Made by a program: the position numbers and the translations under genes. A DNA stretch of 64,000 nt from the NCBI RefSeq assembly GCF_034190915.1, contig NW_026947514.1, positions 8,158,201 to 8,222,200 on the forward strand, written 5' to 3'. Below are positions 46,015-57,773 of the stretch, piece after piece; position 1 is the stretch's first letter, and each line of letters starts with the position of its first letter. The DNA is from Cavia porcellus (Eukaryota; Chordata; Mammalia; Rodentia; Caviidae). The notes beneath the pieces are model-generated. The model saw only the letters and a program-made list of their open reading frames with translations. It ran no database searches and was not told the DNA's origin.

Positions 46015-46530
46015 GACGTCTGTGTGGATTATCTGCCGCTACAGAATGAATCACCCTCCAGACTCATACCATTTGAAACAGTGAACATTTGTTATCTCAC
46101 AGGGTCAGGAGTCCAAGATGGCCTGAACGCGGTGGTTCTGGTTCAGGATCCCTCATGAGCCTAGGGTCAAGCTGTTAGCGGGGGCCACGGTTCCAGGCTG
46201 GGCTGGAAGTCCCGCATCCACGATCACTCACGTGGCTTCTGGCAGGAAGTCTCAATCCCTTCCCCATGTGGGTCCATACAGAGGGCCGTGCAAGCATGAC
46301 TTCCAAGGGAAAGAGAAAGGGGAAAGAAAAGACAGAGTGGGAGAGAAATACGGAGATAAATAGGGAGAGGGGGGCCCAGCCGGAAGTAGCTGTCTTTATA
46401 ACTCAATCTCGGAAGCAATGCCCCGTTCCACCATATCACATTCACTAGATCACTAAGTCCTGCCCGAGGCAAGGGGTTGGTAACTTGGCTCCCTCTTTTG
46501 AAGGAAAGAGTGTAGAGAATTTGCAAAGGA
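46015..46530 (+). repeat. Old mammalian interspersed repeat, family unassigned
   Basis: Recognisable landmarks are 'gaacatttgttatctcacag', 'ggttctggttcaggatccct' and 'atcactcacgtggcttctgg'. A purine-rich simple-repeat patch at 46300-46370 interrupts it. Confidence 0.45.
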
Positions 46531-49500
46531 CTGTAAAGTGATCAAATGGTGTCACTTCAGAAGTCAACAAAGAATACAACGTTCATGACGCATAGGGAAA
46601 GGCTGAAGGAGTGACGGGTGACCCTGTGGGTGAGCAAGGATGATGAGCATCTCTGTGCACCCAAGAAAGGACCCAGGCTCTGCAAGATGAGCGCGAGCTG
46701 GACAAGGCCAGCCTGGTCTCACCCCAGCTGTGCCCCTTTACTGGTGATTTCTCAACATGGCCACCCATGAACTGGGAAGCAGTTTGGAAATTGAAGCAGA
46801 CAGCTGTAGGCACAGCAGCCACACCCTCCCCAAAGAAGACAGAGGAGGAGGGCATGACAGAGCAATGCTCCAAACACAGCCAGGAATTCTCCGCCCCTGC
46901 CAAATTCTGGGCTGGAGTCTCCTAATCCACACAGGAGGTGGCTGGGCTGAGTGGCTTTGCAAACCCCGCCTTGAATCTGCCACCAGTATCTGTCAGTATC
47001 TGCCCCAACAACCAGAAAACTAGTCAGAGAGTGGCATAAAGCAGTGGGTGGAGGCTGTTCTGTCTTTATCTAACCAGGTCAGCGGCCCAGCCTGTGACTG
47101 CCTGGACTTTCTGGAGATTCTCTGATACCGCACTGTCTGAATCTCCCTAAGAATTCTTTAAAAACCTCTGAGAGACAAGAGCTTCAGAGAGCTCTGGAGG
47201 GGCAGGGGCACAGCTGTGATGCAAAGCAGGGGCCTCCCATGAGCTGACCTGCCTGGAGGGAACACTACCTGTCCCTCGAGCCTCAGTCTCCCTGCCCTCA
47301 GCTTGCATTCCTGCTGGTCTCCCCATCAGTCCCCCAACTGCGCTCTTCTCCACTTTCAGGCCCAGCCCAGTGTGGACTCAGCACTCGCTGATTTCTGTCT
47401 CCCATCAGTGCCACGTTCACACCTAGGCATCATAAGCAGCACAATTTCTAAGGCAGTAATGGGCTGATCCAGCCTGCAACACCCAAGGCTCTGGTGACTC
47501 TGTGGGCATCAAGATGACCCAGTCTAAGGACAGTGAGAGGTGCGGTTCCTCCACATGCACATCTGCTGATCCTGGGACCCATGGAGGCTGGTGCCACGTC
47601 ACACTCACCTAAGGCAGGTGACACTTCCAGCCCCCGCCCGTCTTCTCTCCTGCTGCCAGCAGAGTCCCTGACTCTTTGAAATAGCCACCTGCACACACTG
47701 GCCCTGACTTCACCAAAGCCAGAGTGAAGCTTCTTGCTCACCTGGGCTTGTCCAGGGCATGCATTTTAAGTCACAGAGACAGGCCACTTGCAGTCAGAGG
47801 CATGGGGCAGAGGGGCATGGCCAGGGGCATGGGACAAAGTTCCCATTCAGCTGCGACTCCATAAAAATGACAACCTTCCTTACACGGCCAGATCCATGAC
47901 AGCCAGTGCTTGCAAGATAATCAACCTCCTGGAAACACAGGCAAATAAATAGAAGAGCAAAATAAAAGATAGATCACAGGAAGCAGGGAGATGAGTCTTC
48001 TGCACATGGGAATGGGGCTATGAGATGGAGAGAGAGGGGGAGAAGGGGACAGAAAAAGGGGTGAGCTACGTTATAGACATGGACCCATGCCCCGGGATGA
48101 ATGGAATCACTATTACTGCAAGCATGGATTAACAAAAATTAAAATGAGCCAAACCAAGAAGGTTGCAGTATTCTCCCCTACAGCCACGGATGAGTGTGCC
48201 TGCCCTTTCAATGTCTTTGTATTTTGGGGGAGAGCGTAGGATGGCAAGGGCAAATCTTGGCCTTGGCCTTGGACTGGTTTGAGCCGAGCACCACCTGATC
48301 CACCACTGAACATCTGTGGCCCTTGGCGTACACACGATCAGAGACACAGGAGGGTTTTCCTCTAGCAAGCCCCACTTTCTGAAGATTGGCCCAGACCAAA
48401 GCTCAAGAGGAAAGACAGGATGGAGGTCTATTTCAACATAGACAGGGAAGGAGCTGAGCAAGAACAGCTCACCTGACCAGGCCTGTGCCACCTAGAGTGC
48501 AGCAGATGACACCAGCTGTATGAAGACCATCTGACACCTGCCCCTGTGGTCAGAGCTGGGCAGGTGAGGATCAGGGAAGCAGAGGTTTCCACAAGGCTGA
48601 CAAATGACAGCAACAGAACATGCAGGAGGACAAGCCTGTGAATGGCTCTGGCCAGCCAGCCCTTCTTCCTGCCATTAGTTTCCAGGGTCCCTGTGAAGGG
48701 TTCCCAGGCTGCTGCACCCTGAGATAAGAGAAAGTCACCCAAGTGGCCCAGGCTTTGCACCTGTCTTCCCTAGGACGGCACTCGGCCACCCAGATCTCCT
48801 CCAGGATACGAGGTCAGCGGCACAGTGCTGTCCAGATCCCCGGGCCTTGGGTCCAAGAGGAGATCCCTGTCTTCCTTGGGTGCTTGCCTGAGCCCTGGGC
48901 ACCTAGCCCATCATGGACCCCAGGCTTCTGTTTGTTTTAGCCGCCTATCTATGAGTTACAAAGTTTATCTGCAGGGCTGGTGCAACTGTTCTGTTGCAAT
49001 GGACTCAGCAGCTGGCTTGCGCAAAGTGATCTGTCTGGTCTAGGAAACAAAGCCAAATTTAGCAAGGTGTGCGGAGCCCTCCGTGGGAATGATACAGGGC
49101 CACGGTGTTTTGGTTCATGGAGAGAACACTCACAGCGCATCTGAACTAAAAGGAAAAGTGTTTTTCACTTCGGCGAGCTCCATGTACACAGTGAGAAGGC
49201 AGAGAGAAGTTGGGGGCCAGACAGACTCTTTCTAGAATATCTTTCTCACTTGCGGCACTAGCCAGGGTCCTGGGAGGATGGCATACAGCTCTGAGAGTGG
49301 AGCCCTTGTTGCCCTAGCCACCTGCTGTTAGGCACCATCTCTTGCACCTCAGCACCCCACCCTGGGGACCCAGCTTCCAGCACCTGAGTCTCTGAGATGC
49401 GGGGTATGCTCAGACCCCAGCCAGTGTCTCACAGGCTGAGAATGGTTTTTGTAAAAGATTGCAAAGGAGAAGATGGAGGAGGAAGAGAAGCAGGGAGGAG

Positions 49501-51130
49501 GAGAAGTGGGAGAGGAGGAGGAGGAGAGAGAAACCACCTGCGGGTCTGAGCGCTGGCACCCTTGACTTCACAGAGCCCCGATAAGCAGCTTCCCACATCG
49601 ATCACAGGACCATTGGCACACTGCAGAGACAATGAGACTTCGAAAGCAGGCTGGTTATTCCTGTTCTCCATTGCCAGCTGTTCAGGACCAAGGATAATGC
49701 CTGGCACATGGACTCACTGTAAGGGAAGGGTGTGTGAGAAAGCACCTGGCAGCCTATGTGGTCTTTGTGAAGCATAAACAAAAATACACACTCTTCTGAA
49801 GTTCACTGCACCTTATTCCAGAGACGAAGCAAATGCTGCCTTTGGACAAAGCCTTGGACACATTCTGGGATGGCCCAATTCAGAACCAGGTGTAAAATAA
49901 GTGTGAGCCCAGGAGCCAAAAGCAGAAAGGGAATCCGAATATGGAAAGGCAGGCAGCTCCCAGCTCACCCCCTGCCGTAGGGCCTCTTCCTCCTTGGGGA
50001 GCACCCAGATGGCCAGGGATAGCAGTAGGCCTCAGGCTAGGGACAGCAGGCCTCGGGCGGGCCCCGGAGACCTTGTTATCATCAGCCCCCAGGCTGCTGC
50101 TGCTGCCCGCTGCTGCTACGGGGAGACACTTTGAGCACTGCATAAGCCTCAAGCCTGCAGACATCTCTGCAGGCACCAGCCTGCCCCCAGTTGCTTTTCT
50201 GCTTCCTTTTGTGAAGTTTGGAAGTATGGGATACCCTGGACTCCAGTGAGAGAACGTTTTCGAATAACTGCTGAATCGGATCCCCACAGGCTCCAAAAGC
50301 CCCGCAGCCCAGCAGCTGTAAGCATGTGAGCCCCTCTGAGGCAAAGGGGCCAGCCCATTCGGGAGGAGGCCGCTCGGGGTCGCCTCGGCTCCACTCCTGC
50401 GTGCTTCACAGGGCCCTGGAGACCTGTGACACAGGCCACTCTCTTGTAAATGGTGCTCACAGAGTTGAAGGAAGCCAAATTGAATGCTTGAAGCAAAGCA
50501 GTCCCCTGGAGACTGCCAGGGCTCAGAGAAGAGGCTGAGAAATGGCCCCAGAGCACCGATCTGGAGCTTGGGGTGCAAGAGGCTTTCAGGGTCTGTTAGG
50601 TGCCCCAGAAAACATCCTCAGGGGATGGTACTGAATTACCTGCCTTCACCTTGGGATAGAGGTTCACTAAATATAATTTTAAAGAAAACTGCTCTCCACA
50701 GTCAGAGAACTTGAGAAGCCCAGGTGGAGGTCCTATCACCCCAGGGTCTAAACTCTTCTCCTCCTGCATGGCATTAGAACCCCACGTTTTCAGCTGGAGT
50801 ACAGACACCAGGCAAGGCCTCCTTTACACCTGAGTGTGGCCCAGGCCCGGGGTCTGACCTGCATAATGGAAATGACCACTGGACAGCAACACTCAGGTCA
50901 TTCCCTTTAACAGAGAGAGCGTGAGCATTCCTCCCTGTCGCCGTTCCCATTGGCAGGGAGGTAGTCATAGCAACAGGCCATGTTGGACTAGGCAAATTGC
51001 ACCCAGGGATGTCAGAGCAACAAGAGAGAAGGAGCTTGGGTCCCTGACAGTGGAGCCGCCTCCTCAGCCCATGGGAGACAGAAATCAGCCTCAGGCCTGC
51101 CTGAGCTGTTAATCCTTCAGGAGTCTTTGT
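46531..51130. other. Unassigned intergenic sequence
   Basis: 4.6 kb without a recognisable gene, RNA or mobile element, apart from a polypurine (GGAGGA)-rich patch at 49462-49535. A minus-strand frame of 232 codons at 49880-50578 lacks domains or splice support, and overlaps open frames on the other strand. Confidence 0.3.
49462..49535. repeat. Polypurine GGAGGA-rich low-complexity tract
   Basis: About 70 bases of almost pure A/G on the + strand. It could form H-DNA or triplex, but no function is shown. Confidence 0.85.
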
Positions 51131-51135
51131 AGTTA

Positions 51136-51405
51136 AAAAATAGCAAGCCTGTAACCCCAGCACCCTGGGAGGCTGAGGCAGGAGGACTGCACATTTGAGC
51201 CTCTCCCGGGCCACATAGTGACCTAGCAAGACCTTATCTCAAATTTAAAAATATAAAAAGGGGCTGGGGATGTAGGTTAGAGCAAAGGCCCTGGGTTTGA
51301 TCCTTACAGAAAGAAAATAAAGGTAGTCAAGGCTGGGAAGGTCTGTGATGCAGTGTACGCTTGGCATACAAGTCTCTGGGCTCATCTCTGAAACTGTTTT
51401 GAGGC
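51136..51405 (+). mobile_element. B1-dID SINE with an additional ID-like unit
   Basis: 'gcaagcctgtaaccccagca' (B1), then 'ggctggggatgtaggttaga' (ID half) and an A/G tail. From about 51331 a second ID-like unit, 'ggctgggaaggtctgtgatg', follows, decayed. The second unit may be a separate insertion. Confidence 0.75.
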
Positions 51406-51804
51406 TAAAAGGACAGAAACTATCACTTAGAATCGACAGAAACAAACTCCTGTGAGTCAGGTCACTGCTCTGTAGTCAAGGAGCATTTATGCAGTACTTG
51501 AATGAAGCTGATCTCTGTACAAGAGACACCTATGCTCAGAGAGCTCATGGTTACAGCGCCATCGGGTGATGCATAAGGGCATCTCGGCCCACACTGGATC
51601 ACGTCACAGCGGTGGGCCCCTAAAATTAGATAGCCATGCTTCTGCGACACCAGCACAACACAGCGCCCCCTTCAGGTGGTGCGGAGCTGCCGGCTTGTGA
51701 CCAAACCCCGAAGCTCACCAAAGTACAGTTACCCGCAAGAACGGGATCCCTTTCTTTGCTTACAGTACTCAGGGCTGAGCTCAGCCCTTTGTTTCACTAT
51801 TTTT

Positions 51805-51928
51805 GGTTTTGTTTTTCTTTTTGAGGCAGAGTCTTGCTAAATTAGCCAGGTTGGGTTCAAACTTTTGATCCTCCTGCCTCAGCTCCCGGAGTGCTGGGAT
51901 TACAGGCGTGAGCCACCATGCCTGGCTG
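51805..51928 (-). mobile_element. B1 SINE, antisense
   Basis: The reverse complement of B1: a T-rich lead, 'tttgaggcagagtcttgcta', 'gatcctcctgcctcagctcc' and 'tgagccaccatgcctggctg'. Near complete. Confidence 0.88.
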
Positions 51929-52151
51929 ATACAGGAAATCTGATATCGCTAATCAATGACCACGTTTCTGGTTCATGTGTCTACTGCACTATACTTCTTG
52001 TCACTATTTTAGGGCATCATCTGTAAAGTTTCCTGTAAATGGCCAGTTGCATTAGGTGACCGGCAGCCTCAGACATCTTATCATGTGTGTTTGGCACCTC
52101 CAGAGCCCACAGCAAGAGGCTGGCCCAGACCAGCACATTCTGTGACACTTG

Positions 52152-52475
52152 TGATAGAATTGTGGGGGACCGGCGGCAGCCGAAAAGATAAGTATGAAAT
52201 ATAAATGACCTTTATTTTGGGAATGCGGGGAGAGACACCCCCAATCCCCTGGGGCACGGCATCTGTACCCCGGGGTCAGCGATCTCTCCGTGGAATACGT
52301 GGAGTGAGGTACATAAGTAGCCTTGGTTTGGGGTGGAACCTAAGGGGGCATTAGGGATGTACAGGTAGCCCATTGGTCTTAGTTTGGTGCCATAGATAAA
52401 TTCCTAGGGGTGGGGAAGATAGGAGCTCCTTGCCTTTACTGGCTACAGTGTCCTGTCTGGGGCAAAACTCTTTCA
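52152..52475 (-). repeat. LTR (3' LTR on minus strand), 324 bp
   Basis: The minus-strand reading starts TGAAAGAG and ends TTCTATCA. Reverse AATAAA lies at about 52210-52215 (TTTATT on plus). The other LTR matches it throughout. Confidence 0.88.
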
Positions 52476-54987
52476 TATCCCGTCTTATTATTATTATTAT
52501 GAAAAGGGGTGAAGATTTCTCTCTTTAACTGCTTCATGCTGGCTGAGGACGCTGTACTGGGGTCTAGGGGAGTCGACGGGATGACGGTTGATGCCCATGT
52601 AGAAGCTGGTGCCAGGTGTTTTAGCCAGGACAACTTCACTGGTGAGTGCACATATGTTAGACTGGAAAAACAAAGAGACCAGATGTTGTTATGAGGAGGC
52701 ATCGCACTGTCATATTTAAGAACCCAGATGAGGTAAAAGGGAAGGTGTCTTTAATTTAGACATGTCATTATATCAGGACCATGTTGAGGTAGAAACATTT
52801 CCATGGTAAGGCAGAATTCTGAAAAATAAATGTGGGGTTATGAGGAGTGAAGTTATGAGAGGTGCTTACTCCCCCATCTGAAAGGATAAAAGTTAAAACG
52901 GTAGGTAGGTAAGGCTTGTCTCCGGTATGCATGACATTGGAGTCTTTAGGAAATACTGTTAAGAGTCCTGCTGTAAAAATGATCACTAATAGAATGCAAG
53001 AAATTAGGAAACAAATTGGATAACCCAAACATGACAGCCTGAGAGTTGTGGCTGTGGAGCCTTCGTAAGGCAGAGATGAGTAGAAAAAGGATGGTCAGAT
53101 CTAGGGCCTGAGTGATGTGAAACCAGAATGGCAGTCTAGCAACTTTGATTACTGGTGAGGTTGCCAAGAATATCAGGTATGGGTCACTGTAACCTGGTTG
53201 TAGTCCTTGGAATGATTTGCTGTAACAGGACTTTAGCAAGTATATCAGCAGTCTTCCTAGTTGTGGGAAAGGCTTTTATGTATCCTGAAAGAGTATAAAC
53301 AAAGTGATAAGACAAAATGTATCTGTCAGCCTTGACCAGGGTTGCCTGAGAAATTGGTGAATAAGAAAGGAAGGGGTTTACTAGTGATAACAGGTGGAAG
53401 CTGTTGAGGCCTCAGTGTGTCTAAATCAGTCTGTATAAACACAAGGGAATAAAAGGCATTTTAAGATTTAGGACTTGGACCTGCACAAAATAGGCCCTGT
53501 TTATAAATGGCATAGGTTGACCCTCAATGTCTCCTAGAGATTGAAGACTTATTATAGCAGCCTGAAAACTCAGGAAGAACTCTGTACATATGGCCTCTAT
53601 GTCCACAAATATAGAGAATGTCTTATCTGAGACTTTAGTGTGACTTGGACTCTGAGACGGACACCCATAAAGGGGGCTGCTGTTGCCCTGAGCCCCATCA
53701 GTCTTCGGCAGCAAGTTTCAGCAATGAATCTGGCAGTGTCGACATTTCCTGTGAGGGCTAGAAGTTAGCATAGCTTACCCACTTCCTGGTGGCTAGGACA
53801 GTCCAGTAGCCCTGGGGTAAGGTCTCAAAGAACGCCAGGATGGGGCACTGTCTTGCCCAATGTCTTCTGTTGCGTTTGAAGCATGGTCCATGGGGTGGGG
53901 CCAGGCAGCTCCATCTTGTGTCGGTTTACCTGTCTCAGAACTCCAAGTGTCACTGTTATCTCTGTTGTTGAAAACATGAAAAACTATATGAAGGTCTCTA
54001 TGAGGTATGAAGGTCAAGTTTTGCCTTTTTGTTTGGGATCTGGTCTACAGGAGATGATATCTGTAGAATTAAGTAAGTATGCAGAAGTCAAATATATTTA
54101 ACAGGGTATTTATAACTTTAGTAATGACTTTCCATAAGGAGGACAGGTCCAGAGAACTTTAGGAACTGATGTGTTATTTATGTCATATATCTATGTATCT
54201 CTATATGGTATTAAAATGTCTAATGCCATCTGATTTTTAGAGGATGGACTGTTTATTAATTTTTTTACCTTTTTATTTAGGAGAGAAATCAGCTACGGTG
54301 TTATTGGAAGTGTGATAAGCCATAGATAGGTATGGTTTTTTTGGGGGGACAGGAAGTGGTCCCCAAGATAGAATCTGGTGTGGGGTCTAAGCCCACAGAG
54401 TTACAGCCAGATGAGGCAATGGACTGTGGTCTGTCAAGTTTAAAGTCATCACCTTGCACTCCAGACCGATGGGTTATATTATATGGCTCCAAAACTCCTA
54501 ATAATTGGCAGTCACCAATATTACAAGTGAACTTCAATATTATAAGTGGGTTTAGTAACAGCTCTGCCCATGAGAACTTAAAAAGCTCTAAAGGATGTGA
54601 GAGTCTTTCAGTGTGGGCTGGTCTAGGAAAACTCTGCTTTGGGCTATTCGAACCCAAAGGACGTGAGAATCTCCGAGTGTAGACACAGGTTGCCCAGAAA
54701 GACCCTGCCTTGGGCTATCTAAGGATGTGAGAGCATCATGGGAACCCACAGAAAGGGGGAGAAAATCTGCCTGGGGCCTGGCCCAGCGGCAATCTCTGCG
54801 AGTTGCTCACCTGTGGTAAATTGGGTCGGTGTTGTTTGCAAACCGGCAGCGACAAGCTTACAGCTCCCGAGTGTAAAAGTGAGGAATTAATGCAGGATGC
54901 AGTCCGGTCCTGGTCCTGAACGTCACGGGACTCAAACTGGAGAGGCCCAGGACTCTCTCATGTGCCGTTCCCAGTCAGGGAACTATA
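52476..54987 (-). other. Interior of the minus-strand LTR element
   Basis: Moderately AT-rich, with several short minus-strand open frames (52946-53239, 53421-53714, 54301-54657). They contain hydrophobic patches but no motif I can assign to gag, pol or env with confidence. A (TTA)n tract lies at 52485-52500. A hairpin GTTCCCAGTCAGGGAAC is at 54968-54984, just inside the right LTR. No standard primer site was recognised. Confidence 0.5.
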
Positions 54988-55042
54988 TGATAGAACTGTG
55001 GGGGACTGGCGGTGGCTGAAAAGATAAGAAGTATGAAATATA
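54988..55042 (-). repeat. Right LTR (5' LTR on minus strand), left part
   Basis: TGATAGAACTGTGGGGGACT matches the left LTR start. The L1 interrupts it after a 17-bp duplication at 55026-55042. Confidence 0.88.
55026..55042. repeat. Target-site duplication, left copy, of the L1
   Basis: AAGAAGTATGAAATATA, identical to 62807-62823. Confidence 0.92.
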
Positions 55043-56395
55043 CTGGGGTGCCCTCACTGGCCTCTCTGCGTGTCTGGAGAACTCTGGATTTCTGCGCCCA
55101 GACTGCTGGAGTTCCCTCAGGCTTCCAGGTGCAGTGAAGGGGAGAGGTGGGTTTGAGGCTTCCACATCAGTCTCCCCATTCCCGGCTTCATTTGGAGACC
55201 TGCTGAGCTCCCGATAGGTGGGCTGGCCCACACTACCAGCCTAGCCCAGCCTGTTTAGCTGCCGCGCCTGGCCATAGGCCTGCAGAGGAGGAGCTGGGCA
55301 GATCTGGGGTGCCCTCACCGGCCTCTCTGCATGTCTGGAGGACTCTGGATATCTGCGCCCAGACTGCTGGAGTTCCCTCAGGCTTCCAGGTGCAGTGAAG
55401 GAGAGAGGTGGGTTTGAGGCTTCCACATCAGCCTCCCCATTCCCGGCTTCATTTGGAGACCTGCTGAGCTCCCGATAGGTGGGCTGGCCCACACTACCAG
55501 CCTAGCCCAGCCTGTTTAGCAGCCGTGCCTGGCCATAGGTCTGCAGAGGAGGAGCTGGGCAGATCTGGGGTGCCCTCACTGGCCTCTCTGCGTGTCTGGA
55601 GGACTCTGGATTTCTGCGCCCAGACTGCTGGAGTTCCCTCAGGCTTCCAGGTGCAGTGAAGGGGAGAGGTGGGTTTGAGGCTTCCACACCAGCCTCCCCA
55701 TTCCCGGCTTCATTTGGAGACCTGCTGAGCTCCCGATAGGTGGGCTGGCCCACACTACCAGCCTAGCCCAGCCTGTTTAGCTGCCGCGCCTGGCCACAGG
55801 TCTGCAGAGGAGGAGCTGGGCAGATCTGGGGTGCCCTCACTGGCCTCTCTGCGTGTCTGGAGGACTCTGGATTTCTGCGCCCAGACTGCTGGAGTTCCCT
55901 CAGGCTTCCAGGTGCAGTGAAGGAGAGAGGTGGGTTTGAGGCTTCCACATCAGCCTCCCCATTCCCGGCTTCATTTGGAGACCTGCTGAGCTCCCGATAG
56001 GTGGGCTGGCCCACACTACCAGCCTAGCCCAGCCTGTTTAGCTGCCGTGCCTGGCCATAGGTCTGCAGAGGAGGAGCTGGGCAGATCTGGGGTGCCCTCA
56101 CTGGCCTCTCTGCGTGTCTGGAGAACTCTGGATTTCTGCGCCCAGACTGCTGGAGTTCCCTCAGGCTTCCAGGTGCAGTGAAGGAGAGAGGTGGGTTTGA
56201 GGCTTCCACATCAGCCTCCCCATTCCCGGCTTCATTTGGAGACCTGCTGAGCACCCGATAGGTGGGCTGGCCCACACTACCAGCCTAGCCCAGCCTGTTT
56301 AGCTGCCGCGCCTGGCCATAGGTCTGCAGAGGAGGAGCTGGGCAGATCTGGGGTGCCCTCACTGGCCTCTCTGCGTGTCTGGAGGACTGTGGATA
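55043..56395 (+). promoter_or_regulatory. L1 promoter array of 261-bp tandem monomers
   Basis: Monomers start at 55043, 55304, 55565, 55826 and 56087, each exactly 261 bp, then a partial sixth from 56348. They are nearly identical (a few substitutions, no indels). Each begins CTGGGGTGCCCTCAC and ends CTGGGCAGAT. Promoter role is inferred from the location upstream of ORF1 and comparison with murine monomers. The length is divisible by three, so an 83-codon antisense frame recurs in each. Confidence 0.92.
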
Positions 56396-56701
56396 TCTCT
56401 GCAACCAGGGAGGGTCCACAGGTTCCTGAAGCACTGCGGCCTGTGGTGAGTACCCTAACCCGGCTGCGATTGAAGAACTGTGGAGCTTCCAAGGGGCAGG
56501 TGGGCGCACAGTGTCCCTGAGGCCCAGCTTGTCTGGAACTGCGGAGTTCTGAGCAGGCAGAGGAGGGCCACTGGTTCTGTAGGCCTAATGGCTTGGAGTA
56601 GCGCAGTGCCAGAGTCCCAGTAGCTCCAAACATAGAAGGGGATTTTCAACAGATCCTGAGGAAGCTTTCAAATAACACTTGAAACACAGAAATATAGGAA
56701 A
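56396..56701 (+). other. L1 5'UTR single-copy tether
   Basis: Non-repeated segment between the monomer array and ORF1, ending AGGAA before the ATG. Its start coincides with divergence of the sixth monomer (near 56395). Confidence 0.8.
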
Positions 56702-57754
56702 ATGACAAAACGAAAGACCAAATTACAACCTCAAACCTCCAGCCCATCTCAAGAAACCCTAGGAGCGATGTATATAGAAGAAAATATATCCCATCCACCT
56801 CATATATCGGACACAATAGCCACTGAAATTGACAAGCAACTCCAGGAAGCTTTAAAGAAATTCAAACTCGAAATAATCTCCCAGATAAAAGAAGAAATGA
56901 TAAAAGAAATGAAAGAGATTCTAAATATATCTAAAGAAAACACAGATAAAAAATTGGAGGAACTAAACAAAAAGATAGAATCCCTAGACGAGCAATATAA
57001 GAAACAAACAGAATACATAATGCAGATGCACAGAGATATACAGGAAATAAAAAACTCCACTGAAAGTTGTAAAAACCGCCTTAATGAAAGTGAAGATAGA
57101 ATTTCAGACCGTGAAGACAGGATTGCAGCTAGTGAACAGGAAAGGAAAGATCTTTTGAAAATAACAAGGAACCAGGAAACAACAATTCAACAACTGCAAG
57201 ACGATGCAAAGAAGAATAACATAAGAATGATAGGGATTAATGAAAGAGAGGGAGACAACATGAAGGATGTCAGGAGGATATTTAGAGAAGTAATAGCTGA
57301 AAATTTCCCAAGCATGAGATCAGAAACTGACATCAGGATCAGTGAAGCATATAGAACTCCAAACAGTCATAACCAAAATAAAACTACACCCAGACATATA
57401 ATAGTCACCATCCCAGAAATCCAACACAAGAATAGATTATTAAAAGCTGTCAGAGAGAAAAGACAAATCACTTATAAAGGAAAACCTATCAGAATCACAG
57501 CAGACTTCTCAGCACAAACGATAAAGTCAAGAAGAGCATGGAGTGAAGTATTCCAGATCCTAAAGCAAAATGATTTCCAGCCAAGACTGATATATCCTGC
57601 AAAACTATCATTCAAAATAGATGGTGCAATACGATACTTCCATGACAAAGAACAGCTGAAGAACTTCATGAACACCAAACCAACCCTGCAAAAAATATTG
57701 AAAGACAGTTTAGATACACAAAGGAAAAAACCACTAAGCAAAGCAAATAATTAA
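56702..57754 (+). CDS. L1 ORF1 protein, intact 350 codons
   Basis: ORF1p forms trimers by a coiled coil and coats L1 RNA with nucleic-acid chaperone activity. Here a coiled-coil region (about residues 40-150, rich in Lys, Glu, Ile and Leu heptads) is followed by an RRM-like domain (about 155-255) and a C-terminal domain (about 256-335) with QTIKSRRAW and [10 protein letters not shown]. The frame has no stop. The half-L1 ORF1 at 33546 shares length and the C-terminal domain but diverges in the coiled coil. Confidence 0.94.
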   Translation: MTKRKTKLQPQTSSPSQETLGAMYIEENISHPPHISDTIATEIDKQLQEALKKFKLEIISQIKEEMIKEMKEILNISKENTDKKLEELNKKIESLDEQYKKQTEYIMQMHRDIQEIKNSTESCKNRLNESEDRISDREDRIAASEQERKDLLKITRNQETTIQQLQDDAKKNNIRMIGINEREGDNMKDVRRIFREVIAENFPSMRSETDIRISEAYRTPNSHNQNKTTPRHIIVTIPEIQHKNRLLKAVREKRQITYKGKPIRITADFSAQTIKSRRAWSEVFQILKQNDFQPRLIYPAKLSFKIDGAIRYFHDKEQLKNFMNTKPTLQKILKDSLDTQRKKPLSKANN

Positions 57755-57773
57755 ACAGAACCGAAAGATAAAG

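Noticed and set aside
49880..50578. 232-codon minus-strand frame as a gene
   Set aside because: It overlaps other open frames, has no domain, no signal of splicing and low-complexity Leu/Ser/Pro composition.
52946..54657. env or gag assignment for the minus-strand LTR element interior
   Set aside because: Hydrophobic patches exist in minus-strand frames, but no diagnostic motif was seen. I left the interior unassigned.
55043..56395. CRISPR or satellite array
   Set aside because: Repeats have no spacers and lie directly upstream of L1 ORF1 inside an L1 target duplication. They are promoter monomers.
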